From contig JADZET010000353.1 of assembly GCA_020850375.1 (NCBI GenBank), forward strand, positions 1 to 21,468: a DNA stretch of 21,468 nucleotides. The letters run 5' to 3'. The notes beneath the pieces were generated by a model that did not search any database, was not told where the DNA came from, and was given only the letters and a program-made list of their open reading frames with translations. The translations under genes were made by a program, and so were the position numbers. The first letter of the stretch is position 1. Each line of letters opens with the position of its first letter. This stretch comes from Phycisphaeraceae bacterium. Lineage in GTDB: Bacteria; Planctomycetota; Phycisphaerae; Phycisphaerales; Phycisphaeraceae. This document shows positions 14,064-20,623 of the stretch, piece by piece.

Positions 14064-16286
14064 CTACCAACGCCCCGGCACAAACAACTCCGCCTGCCTC
14101 CCCCCAAACCGCAACGCCTTCCCCTCGCTCCCGATCACCTCATCCGTAAACACCCCCCGCATCGCCTCCCCCGGCCGCAGCCTCACCTCCACTCCCTCCC
14201 GCATCGCATTCGTCACCGCCCACACCGCCCCACGCCGCGTCTCGATCACATCCACGTGCACCCCATAAGGCAGCTCCGTCCCCCCCACCCCCGCCCCCAT
14301 CCCCGCCTCCACCATCGCCCTCTTCAAGATCTCCCCCAATCCCCCCGGCCGATCCACGTCCGCCGCCGCACCCGCCAGCGTCCCGATGTAATACACGCAC
14401 CCCTTGCCGTGCTTCTTCCTCACCACGCACGCCCCTCGCCCCTCCAACCCCCCGAGCACTTCCACCCCCGCCCCCTCGAGCTCCACATACCGCCACCACC
14501 CCCGCAGCGCCTCCGCGCTCCCGCGCAGCGGCACCGCGATCCCCTCCCGACCCGGCAGCCCCAGCGCCGCCATCGCCTTCGCCAGATCCCCCTCCCACTC
14601 CGCCCCCGGAAGTGCCCCCGGAGTCGCCGCGCTCGGCCCCTTGAGCAGATCCTCCGCGCTCCCCCCGCCCGCCCGGAAGTTCTGCGTCGCCGTCGAGTTC
14701 ACCTCGCGCAGTCCCACCAATCGCGCCACCGACGACGTCCTCTCGTGGTGCCCCATCGCATGCCGTCCCAGCGTCAGGTCATACGCCCCCGCGTGCGCCT
14801 CGCACACCAGCACCCCACCATCCTCCACCCACCGCGCGATCGCCCCCGCCGTCGCCTGCTCAAGCGCATAAACATCCGGCAGCACCAGCATCCTCACCCC
14901 CGCCTCCAATCCCTTCTGCACCAGCCGATCATCCACGTACCGCAGCCGCGCGTTCATCCGATACAGAATCTCCGTGTACGCCTCGATCGACTGCCGGAGC
15001 CGATACTTCGACCTCAGCCCGCACCACTGAAAAATCTCATTCGCCGTCGACTTGAGTATGGCTACCGATGAAACACCTTCCGGGGGCACGCTCCCCATCA
15101 GATCCCCCGCCACCGGCCGCAGCCTCCTCCACATCTCCTTCGCCGCCTCGAGCGCCCTCCCCGCCGTCCCGTCCGTCTCGAGCAGCCCCCACGCCGGCGA
15201 CTCCGACCCCAGCGACTCCGACCGGAACTGCCAGAACAAAAACCCCCTCACCCCGAACCCCATCTGCGGCACGAACTCCCCCGCCAGGTCCCCCACCGTC
15301 AGCGCCCGCGGGTGAAACCACGTCGACCCCGCCCGCACGTGGCTCTCGACGTTGTAGCATGTCTTGCCCTGCGCCGACGACACCGCCTGCAGCGGGAACA
15401 CCAGCGACCCGATCACCGTCCCCCCGAACACGTCGCACTTCTCCGCCATCAGGAAATCATCCACGCAAGTCACCGCGTTCATCGGCGACATCGTGTTCGG
15501 CACCGTGTGCAGGTACACCGGGTGTTCCCCGTCGATCTCCTTGACCGTCTCGATCCGCATCCCCGCCTCATCCGCCAACACGCGATTGAAGAACAGCCGC
15601 CAGTCCACCATGTCCGTCAGCGTCCCCTTATCGCGCGGCAGCTCCACCTCGCCCCACGTCTCATAGCACCGCCCCCAGACCCGATTCAGCCCGTCCAGCG
15701 ACCCGTACTTCCCCTCGAGCCACTCCCGGAACGCCCCCGCGCACCGCGGGCAGTAGCACAGCAGCGTCTCGAGCTGCGGCTCCCGCGACGTCGCGCAAAG
15801 CTCCGGCTCATTCCACACGTCCCACATCCCCATCGCCCGATGCTTCGCGTACCGCCCCACCACATGCCGAGTAAACGCCCGCCGTGCCTCCCGCCCCTCC
15901 GCATGGTGGTAGCAAGGCCCCGGATACCCCCCGATCTGCCGAAACGATGTCGTCCCAGGCTCGACCCGCCTCCCCCCCCACGTCACCATCACGCAGTCCG
16001 GATCCTTCTCATACAACCACGACGGCCCCACGTCATAAATCAGATTGATCGTCACCCGCAGCCCATTCGCCCCCGCCAGCTCCATCAGCTCATCCATGTC
16101 CTCATCGAAGTACCGCCCCGGCCCGCGTTGCGTCCACCGCCACTGCGACCAGAACTTCACATCCGTGAACCCACACGCCGCCATCCGCCCAAGGTCCTCC
16201 GCCCACAGCCCCCTCTCCGGCGTAGGCGCGCGGTAATACTGCGCCCCGAACAGAAACGGCAGCTCCCACTTCTTGTCTGTACTCAT
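14064..16286 (-). CDS. GH42 beta-galactosidase
   Basis: A 740-residue protein with no signal peptide, so probably cytoplasmic. It follows glycoside hydrolase family 42 throughout: an N-terminal TIM barrel opening (FLFGAQYYRAPTPERGLW), the acid/base glutamate in WDVWNEPE (E160) and the likely nucleophile in YNVESH (E314). These positions are close to the E141 and E312 that I recall for Thermus A4 beta-galactosidase. The CYCPRC cluster just after the acid/base region matches the zinc-binding cysteines of that enzyme. A Rossmann-like trimerisation domain follows (MLVLPDVYALEQ ... VEDGGVLVCEAHAG), then a small C-terminal beta domain. It would hydrolyse beta-galactosides taken from plant or algal oligosaccharides. 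I start it at 16286 (MSTDKKWELP) because a TTGACG-18-GACAAT promoter ends six bases upstream. A frame extending to 16358 would start inside a family A repeat. Confidence 0.9.
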   Translation of the reverse strand: MSTDKKWELPFLFGAQYYRAPTPERGLWAEDLGRMAACGFTDVKFWSQWRWTQRGPGRYFDEDMDELMELAGANGLRVTINLIYDVGPSWLYEKDPDCVMVTWGGRRVEPGTTSFRQIGGYPGPCYHHAEGREARRAFTRHVVGRYAKHRAMGMWDVWNEPELCATSREPQLETLLCYCPRCAGAFREWLEGKYGSLDGLNRVWGRCYETWGEVELPRDKGTLTDMVDWRLFFNRVLADEAGMRIETVKEIDGEHPVYLHTVPNTMSPMNAVTCVDDFLMAEKCDVFGGTVIGSLVFPLQAVSSAQGKTCYNVESHVRAGSTWFHPRALTVGDLAGEFVPQMGFGVRGFLFWQFRSESLGSESPAWGLLETDGTAGRALEAAKEMWRRLRPVAGDLMGSVPPEGVSSVAILKSTANEIFQWCGLRSKYRLRQSIEAYTEILYRMNARLRYVDDRLVQKGLEAGVRMLVLPDVYALEQATAGAIARWVEDGGVLVCEAHAGAYDLTLGRHAMGHHERTSSVARLVGLREVNSTATQNFRAGGGSAEDLLKGPSAATPGALPGAEWEGDLAKAMAALGLPGREGIAVPLRGSAEALRGWWRYVELEGAGVEVLGGLEGRGACVVRKKHGKGCVYYIGTLAGAAADVDRPGGLGEILKRAMVEAGMGAGVGGTELPYGVHVDVIETRRGAVWAVTNAMREGVEVRLRPGEAMRGVFTDEVIGSEGKALRFGGRQAELFVPGRW

Positions 16287-16292
16287 CCCCCG

Positions 16293-16322
16293 ATTGTCGA
16301 CGCCCCCCGCCAACCCCGTCAA
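16293..16322 (-). promoter_or_regulatory. Promoter of the GH42 gene
   Basis: On the minus strand, TTGACG (16317-16322) and GACAAT (16293-16298) are separated by 18 bases. Only six bases separate the -10 box from the ATG, so the transcript would begin at or very near the start codon. It lies between the GH42 start and a family A repeat. Confidence 0.6.
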
Positions 16323-16341
16323 GCACCCACTGCCTCGTCCT

Positions 16342-16366
16342 AAGCCCAGGCATGGCATGCCTGGGT
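16342..16366 (+). repeat. Family A hairpin repeat, copy 10 (TCCTAAG-flank subtype)
   Basis: The core and TCCTAAG flank are identical to copies 1 and 7. It lies between two minus-strand genes, 44 bases beyond the stop of the membrane-anchored unknown and upstream of the GH42 promoter. Confidence 0.95.
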
Positions 16367-16382
16367 TGCCTCCTCTTCTCTC

Positions 16383-16414
16383 CTGCTCAACTGCTCACCT
16401 GCTCCCCTGCTCAC
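16383..16414 (+). repeat. 8-bp tandem repeat CTGYTCAM, locus 4
   Basis: Four units: CTGCTCAA, CTGCTCAC, CTGCTCCC, CTGCTCAC. The TCA of the last unit (16411-16413) is, on the minus strand, the TGA stop of the neighbouring gene. It is 16 bases from a family A hairpin, as at locus 3. Confidence 0.88.
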
Positions 16415-17067
16415 TCCCCCCCCACCATCTCCCTGACCATCTCCCACACCGTCACCCGATCCAATTCTTGCTCTACCTCTTTCTCAATCTCCGAAAAATC
16501 CTTCACCGCCGGCGCCGTCGTCAACCTCGCCGGCTCATCCCCCTCACGCCGCGTCAGCGCCAGCGACCCATCCCCCGACACCGTCACCACCCACCTCCCC
16601 TCCTCCAGGCTCCGGTACACCGCCTTCCCATACAAACTTCCCGGGGCCGCCCAGTCCACCCTCTCCAGCGCCGGGTCGATCACCACCGCCATCGCCGGCG
16701 CCGTCTTCGCGTCAAACACCCGCCGGATCCACAGCCGCCCCTCGCGCACCGCGAAGTCCACGTAGATCTCCCCCTTCGGGTCGAACGGCGTCTCGATCAC
16801 CCGCTCCTCCCCATCCGCCGTCCGCACCGCCACCGACAGCTTCCCTTCCTTGACCACCAGCTCCGTCACCGCCGTCCTCTTGACCGCCTGGTTGTACATC
16901 CCCACCAACTGCGCATGCTCCTGGCTGAGCGCCCGCAGCCGCCCCCGGTACACCGACGCCGCCAGCCGCGCCTCGAGCAGCCGGTACGTCGCCATCCCCG
17001 CCGCCGCCAGCAGCACGATCAGCGCCACGGTCTTCAGCCACGCCACCGGGTTGATTTTCACCGCCAT
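16411..17067 (-). CDS. Membrane-anchored protein of unknown function
   Basis: A 218-residue protein with one N-terminal membrane segment (about 10-30, LKTVALIVLLAAAGMATYRLL), then a helical stretch likely to form a coiled coil (AASVYRGRLRALSQEHAQLVGMYNQAVKRT). A beta-rich domain follows: TELVVKEGKLSVAVRTADG, ETPFDPKGEIYVDFAVREGRLWIRRVFD, WVVTVSGDGSLALTR. It ends in an acidic helix (KDFSEIEKEVEQELDRVTVWEMVREM). It resembles unnamed proteins conserved in planctomycetes, from memory; no function is known to me. The bulk is probably on the outer face of the membrane. The ATG at 17067 has AGGA seven bases upstream. Its stop codon is supplied by the tandem repeat at 16383-16414. It is divergent from the tRNA gene. 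Confidence 0.75.
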   Translation of the reverse strand: MAVKINPVAWLKTVALIVLLAAAGMATYRLLEARLAASVYRGRLRALSQEHAQLVGMYNQAVKRTAVTELVVKEGKLSVAVRTADGEERVIETPFDPKGEIYVDFAVREGRLWIRRVFDAKTAPAMAVVIDPALERVDWAAPGSLYGKAVYRSLEEGRWVVTVSGDGSLALTRREGDEPARLTTAPAVKDFSEIEKEVEQELDRVTVWEMVREMVGGE

Positions 17068-17141
17068 GTCCTCATCCTAGCGGACGAAAGCCGACTTTCA
17101 GCCCCACCTTGCGCATTGTTCCGCTCCCGGGGCCGCAATCG

Positions 17142-17170
17142 TGGAAATCTCCCCCTCCAGATGATAAACT
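17142..17170 (+). promoter_or_regulatory. Promoter of tRNA-Val
   Basis: TGGAAA (17142-17147) and TAAACT (17165-17170) are spaced 17 bases apart, with the mature tRNA beginning 12 bases downstream. The region is richer in A+T than its surroundings. Confidence 0.6.
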
Positions 17171-17181
17171 ACCCTTCCTGC

Positions 17182-17255
17182 GGGCGATTAGCGCAGTTGG
17201 CTAGCGCGCCTCTTTGACGTAGAGGAAGTCACAGGTTCGAATCCTGTATCGCCCA
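17182..17255 (+). tRNA. tRNA-Val, anticodon GAC
   Basis: A full cloverleaf can be drawn. The acceptor stem GGGCGAT pairs with ATCGCCC. The D arm has GCGC/GCGC, the anticodon stem CCTCT/AGAGG has loop TTGACGT (anticodon GAC), and the T arm is ACAGG TTCGAAT CCTGT. The discriminator base is A and the CCA end is not encoded. GAC reads the valine codons GTC and GTT, and GTC is abundant in the C-biased + strand genes. It is a single isolated gene with its own promoter and a strong terminator. Confidence 0.96.
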
Positions 17256-17264
17256 CTTCCAAAG

Positions 17265-17293
17265 CCCAGGGCCCCCCGGCCCTGGGTCTTTTT
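17265..17293 (+). terminator. Intrinsic terminator of tRNA-Val
   Basis: A perfect 9-bp stem (CCCAGGGCC at 17265-17273, GGCCCTGGG at 17278-17286) with loop CCCC, followed by TCTTTTT. The outer bases AAGCCCAGG ... CCTGGGT are the same as the outer frame of family A repeats. Confidence 0.93.
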
Positions 17294-17326
17294 GTTCCCC
17301 CCCTCCTCCCCCCCACCCCCTCCTCC

Positions 17327-17349
17327 AAGCCGGGGCGCAAGCCCCGGGT
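17327..17349 (+). repeat. Family B hairpin repeat, copy 3
   Basis: Identical to the copies at 7063 and 12989, in the same orientation, 16 bases before a family A repeat. Confidence 0.93.
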
Positions 17350-17365
17350 AATCTCCAAAAAAAAC

Positions 17366-17390
17366 AAGCCCAGGCATTGCATGCCTGGGT
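17366..17390 (+). repeat. Family A hairpin repeat, copy 11
   Basis: Arms CCCAGGCAT and ATGCCTGGG with loop TGC, followed by GATTTTCTGT. A run of A (CAAAAAAAACAAG) precedes it, which in the minus direction reads as a T tract, so it could terminate transcription both ways between tRNA-Val and the converging regulator gene. Confidence 0.94.
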
Positions 17391-17412
17391 GATTTTCTGT
17401 CCCCCTCAATAC

Positions 17413-17443
17413 GCCGCCCCTGAGTCCGCGAAGGGGCGGGTAT
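17413..17443 (+). repeat. Family C hairpin repeat, copy 2
   Basis: The 31 bases are identical to 621-651. It lies 33 bases past the stop codon of the minus-strand REC-GGDEF-EAL gene. The rest of the spacer to 17476 is a pure pyrimidine-type C/T stretch with no other feature. Confidence 0.92.
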
Positions 17444-17476
17444 TCCTCTTCCCCTTCCCCTCTTCCCCTCTCCCCT

Positions 17477-19228
17477 CTACTCTCCATCCTCTACTTTCCT
17501 CTCCCCCACCCCTTCACCCACCCCCTCCGCCATCATCCTCCCCGCCTCCTCCGCCGCCGCCGGCCGCGCGAACAGATACCCCTGCGCCGCGTCGCACTCG
17601 AGCGCCTGAAGCTGCGCCAACTGCTCCTCCGTCTCCACCCCCTCGCCCACCACCGACAGCTCCAGGTTGTGCGCCAGCGTGATGATCGCCTGCACGATCG
17701 CCGAGTGCGCCCGAGACTCCGCCAGGCAGTGCACGAACGCCCGGTCGATCTTCAGAATATCCAGCGGGAACCGGTGCAGACTCGCCAGCGACGAGTACCC
17801 CGTCCCGAAATCGTCCATCGCCAGACGCATGCCTAACCCACGCAGCCTCGCCATCGCCGGCACCACCGTCGCCGGGTTGTGCATGATCACCGACTCGGTC
17901 ACCTCCAGCGTCAGGTCCTTCGACTCCAGCCCCCCCGCCGTCAGGCTCCCCCTCACGCACTCGATCAGCCCCGGGTCCTCCAGCTGCTTCTTCGACAGGT
18001 TCACCCCCATCCGCACCGTCCCCGACACCCCACGCCCCAGCTCCCGCCACCGACCAAGCTGCCCGCACGCCTCCCCCAGCGCCCACGCACCGATCTCCGT
18101 GATCACCCCCAGCTCCTCCGCCACCGGGATGAACAGCCCCGGCGGGATCAAACCCTTGCCCGGGTGCTGCCATCGAATCAACGCCTCGAACGCCCTCAAC
18201 CTCCCGTCCTCCAGCCCCACGATCGGCTGATAGTGCAGCACGAACTCCCCCCGACCCACCGCACCACGCAGATCATTCTCCATCTGCAGACGCGTCAAAA
18301 CCTGGTGGTGCATCTTCCCGTCGAACATCACGCAACCCCCGCGCTGCACCGCCTTGGCGTGATACAGCGCCGTGTCGCTGTCCCTCAGCAGCTCCTCCGC
18401 CGAACCGTCCTCCGCGGACCCCATCCGCAGACCCATGCTCGCCGAAGGCTGCACCCGATGCGCCCCCACGCTCACCGGCGCCGCGATCTGACGGCAAACC
18501 CGCTCCGCCACCTCGCTCGCCTCCTCCACGCTCGGAATGTCATCCAACAGCAGCACGAACTCATCCCCCCCCATCCGCGCCACCACGTCCGTGCCGCCGC
18601 CCCGCACCCGCGACAACGCCTCCCGAAGACGTTCCGCCACCGTCATCAACAACTGATCCCCCGCCTCATGACCCAGCGAGTCGTTCACCAGCTTGAAACG
18701 GTCCAGGTCCAGGAACAGCACCGCCATCTTGTACCCCGGCCGAACCCGCGCCCGCGCCAGACAACGATCCAGCGCCCGGTGCAACGCCGCACGGTTCGGC
18801 AGACCCGTCAGCGGGTCCGACCACGCCAGACACTCGAGCCTCTCCATGAGCGCCTGCGTCCGCAACGTCGCGCCCACCCGCGCCCGCAGCTCCGCCGCGT
18901 CGAACGGCTTGGTCACATAATCCACCGCCCCCGCCTCGAACGCCCGCAGCTTCACCTCCCGATCCTCCGACCCCGTCAGAAAAATCACCGGGATCGACCG
19001 CAGACCCTCGTCCTCCTGGATCCGCCGGCAGACCTCCAGCCCCGTCATGTCCGGCAGATTCATGTCCAGCAAAATCAGCTCCGGCCGACCCTCCCGCGCC
19101 AATCTCAATCCCGTGCCCCCGTCGAGCGCCTCGAGGAATTCAACCCCCTCCTCACGCAGCCGCTCCCGAACCAGCCGATGCACCATCGGCGAGTCGTCGA
19201 TCACCAGCACCTTCTGCATTCGCTCCAT
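17477..19228 (-). CDS. Response regulator with GGDEF and EAL domains (c-di-GMP turnover)
   Basis: The 583-residue cytoplasmic protein has three domains. REC (about 6-120) has the acidic pair D11-D12, phospho-acceptor D55 (LILLDMNLPD), T85 and K107 (TKPF). GGDEF (about 136-300) has an intact GGDEF at 220-224, the DPLTGLPNR entry and FLDLDRFKLVND. EAL (about 320-565) has EAL at 348-350 and the catalytic series NLSKKQL, EVTESVIM, DDFGTGYSS, KIDRAFV, EGVET and QGYLF. All catalytic residues for both making and degrading cyclic di-GMP are present. The inhibitory I-site (RxxD five residues before GGDEF) is degenerate: the arginine is replaced by glycine (GGTD). No sensor kinase gene adjoins it, so it is an orphan regulator here. 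The ATG at 19228 has GGAG seven bases upstream. Confidence 0.95.
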   Translation of the reverse strand: MERMQKVLVIDDSPMVHRLVRERLREEGVEFLEALDGGTGLRLAREGRPELILLDMNLPDMTGLEVCRRIQEDEGLRSIPVIFLTGSEDREVKLRAFEAGAVDYVTKPFDAAELRARVGATLRTQALMERLECLAWSDPLTGLPNRAALHRALDRCLARARVRPGYKMAVLFLDLDRFKLVNDSLGHEAGDQLLMTVAERLREALSRVRGGGTDVVARMGGDEFVLLLDDIPSVEEASEVAERVCRQIAAPVSVGAHRVQPSASMGLRMGSAEDGSAEELLRDSDTALYHAKAVQRGGCVMFDGKMHHQVLTRLQMENDLRGAVGRGEFVLHYQPIVGLEDGRLRAFEALIRWQHPGKGLIPPGLFIPVAEELGVITEIGAWALGEACGQLGRWRELGRGVSGTVRMGVNLSKKQLEDPGLIECVRGSLTAGGLESKDLTLEVTESVIMHNPATVVPAMARLRGLGMRLAMDDFGTGYSSLASLHRFPLDILKIDRAFVHCLAESRAHSAIVQAIITLAHNLELSVVGEGVETEEQLAQLQALECDAAQGYLFARPAAAEEAGRMMAEGVGEGVGERKVEDGE

Positions 19229-19458
19229 CTCAAGACTCCGTCAAATCATCCAGATCCGACGCTCGGGGCGCAAACCACCATCAACCCCTCGTGGACCGTG
19301 CCCGAAACACATCACAGCCCCGAGAACCGGAACCGCAAGAACATCCACTTTCAAATATCGGTGATTTCCCGAGAGCCGTTCACACCGCAGGCAGATTAAA
19401 ACCGATCACGCATCAATGCCATCCCCCCTGCGCCCACCCCCCCCCGCCGACCCGTGGC
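19229..19458. other. 230-base intergenic region
   Basis: This is the spacer between the DUF3592 gene (ending at 19459) and the start of the REC-GGDEF-EAL gene. About 19235-19415 is richer in A+T than most of the window and presumably holds the promoter of the regulator gene, but I see no convincing -35/-10 pair, no hairpin repeat and no RNA gene. The end near 19430-19458 is a C-rich stretch. Confidence 0.5.
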
Positions 19459-20538
19459 CTATTCCAGCACCAAAGACCACTTCCGTATATTTCCCGTCCA
19501 CTCCTTCCCCCCCACCGTCACCCACACCTCCCACTCCCGCCTCGGATAACCCCACGCCGACCACGCCGTCGAACCATGACGCTTGAGCGTCGGCACGTCG
19601 AACGACACCTCCTTCACGTACACCTGCCCAGGCGTCAGCACCACCTCCCCACCCACACGCGCCGACGCGAAATAGCTCCGCTCCCTGCTCAGCAAACCCT
19701 TCCGCTCCACGCACGCCAACGCCGCCGTCACCTGCTCAACCTTCCTCTTCCGCTCACCCCCCGACAGCTCCACCCGAACGTGCACCGGCAGGTCCACCCG
19801 CAGCGCCGGCAGCGTCGCCGACACCCACGCACCCACCTGACCCTGCGCCCTGAAAAAACACACCATCCCCACCACCCCCAGGCACACGCACCACACCCCG
19901 TACAAACCAAAGATCATCCCCACCCCCTGCCCGTCACGAGCCTCGAACACCGACCAGCACATCCACCCCACCAGCACCCCGTAAACCACCCCCGCCGCGA
20001 ACACCCCCAGCCACCACCCCGCACGACGTCCCATCGACCACCGCTCCCGCAGCCGATACCACCCCGAAGGCCCCCTCGTCACCGGCCGGGGCGACCCATC
20101 CAACACCCCCCCCAACGTCACCACCCCCCACAGCAACGCCACCCCGAAACCCGCCGACAGCATCATCGCAAACGGCCACAACCGCACCCGCCTCAGCAGG
20201 TACGACTCCCCAGGACGCCTCGGATCATAAAACGCCGTCACGGGCCTGCCCAACGGCACCTCCGACAGCAACCCCTCAATCTCCCGCGCCGTCCCACGCC
20301 ACGGCAACGCCGTCAGCTCGTTGCCCGTCCGACCGATCCCCCCCGCCTCGTAACGATACTCCACCAAACCCCGATACCTCCCCCCCGACGCGTACACCAC
20401 GTCCTTGCTCAGCACCACCGCCGGCGCAGCCTCATACCTCTCGAGCCGTCGCTGCTGCTCCCTCGCCTGCTCAAACCCATAGATCCCCGCCCCAAGGCAG
20501 ATCACCCCCCAGATCGCTACGATCCACGCCGCTCGCAC
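19459..20538 (-). CDS. DUF3592-domain membrane protein
   Basis: The 359-residue protein begins with GTG at 20536-20538, preceded by AAGGAGG at a nine-base gap. The first hydrophobic segment (about 5-22) may be a membrane anchor. Residues ~38-118 fit DUF3592: PAVVLSKDVVY, YRGLVEYRYEAGG, then LGRPVTAFYDPRRPGESYLLRR, the characteristic 'G..V..yYdP..P' ending. Further membrane segments follow near 120-145, 177-197 and 208-230 (GWWLGVFAAGVVYGVLVGWM; FGLYGVWCVCLGVVGMVCFF). The C-terminal ~120 residues form a soluble beta-rich region with repeated short strands (VDLPVHVRVELSGG, YVKEVSFDVPTLKRHG, WEVWVTVGGKEW), somewhat like the DUF3592 fold again. The function is unknown. It stands alone, divergent from the nitroreductase gene. 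Confidence 0.78.
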   Translation of the reverse strand: MRAAWIVAIWGVICLGAGIYGFEQAREQQRRLERYEAAPAVVLSKDVVYASGGRYRGLVEYRYEAGGIGRTGNELTALPWRGTAREIEGLLSEVPLGRPVTAFYDPRRPGESYLLRRVRLWPFAMMLSAGFGVALLWGVVTLGGVLDGSPRPVTRGPSGWYRLRERWSMGRRAGWWLGVFAAGVVYGVLVGWMCWSVFEARDGQGVGMIFGLYGVWCVCLGVVGMVCFFRAQGQVGAWVSATLPALRVDLPVHVRVELSGGERKRKVEQVTAALACVERKGLLSRERSYFASARVGGEVVLTPGQVYVKEVSFDVPTLKRHGSTAWSAWGYPRREWEVWVTVGGKEWTGNIRKWSLVLE

Positions 20539-20588
20539 CGCGACAGGCCTCCTTCACGCTCCCCGCTCCACACTCTACTAAATCCCCC

Positions 20589-20617
20589 TTGCCCACGCCC
20601 CCCTCAACCCCTAAAGT
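20589..20617 (+). promoter_or_regulatory. Promoter of the nitroreductase-like gene
   Basis: TTGCCC (20589-20594) and TAAAGT (20612-20617) are 17 bases apart. Only six bases separate the -10 box from the ATG, so the transcript should be leaderless, and no ribosome-binding site is present. Confidence 0.6.
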
Positions 20618-20623
20618 CCACCC

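Noticed and set aside
15312..16343. 343-codon open frame antisense to the GH42 gene
   Set aside because: Arginine/proline-rich shadow with no recognisable motif; the GH42 frame has both catalytic glutamates.
17327..17443. Closely spaced repeats behind tRNA-Val considered as a small CRISPR array
   Set aside because: The elements belong to three different hairpin families with no constant direct repeat and no regular spacers, and no cas gene is present.
19229..19458. Spacer upstream of the c-di-GMP regulator considered for a cyclic-di-GMP riboswitch
   Set aside because: Neither strand shows the GEMM core motifs or a convincing set of paired helices.
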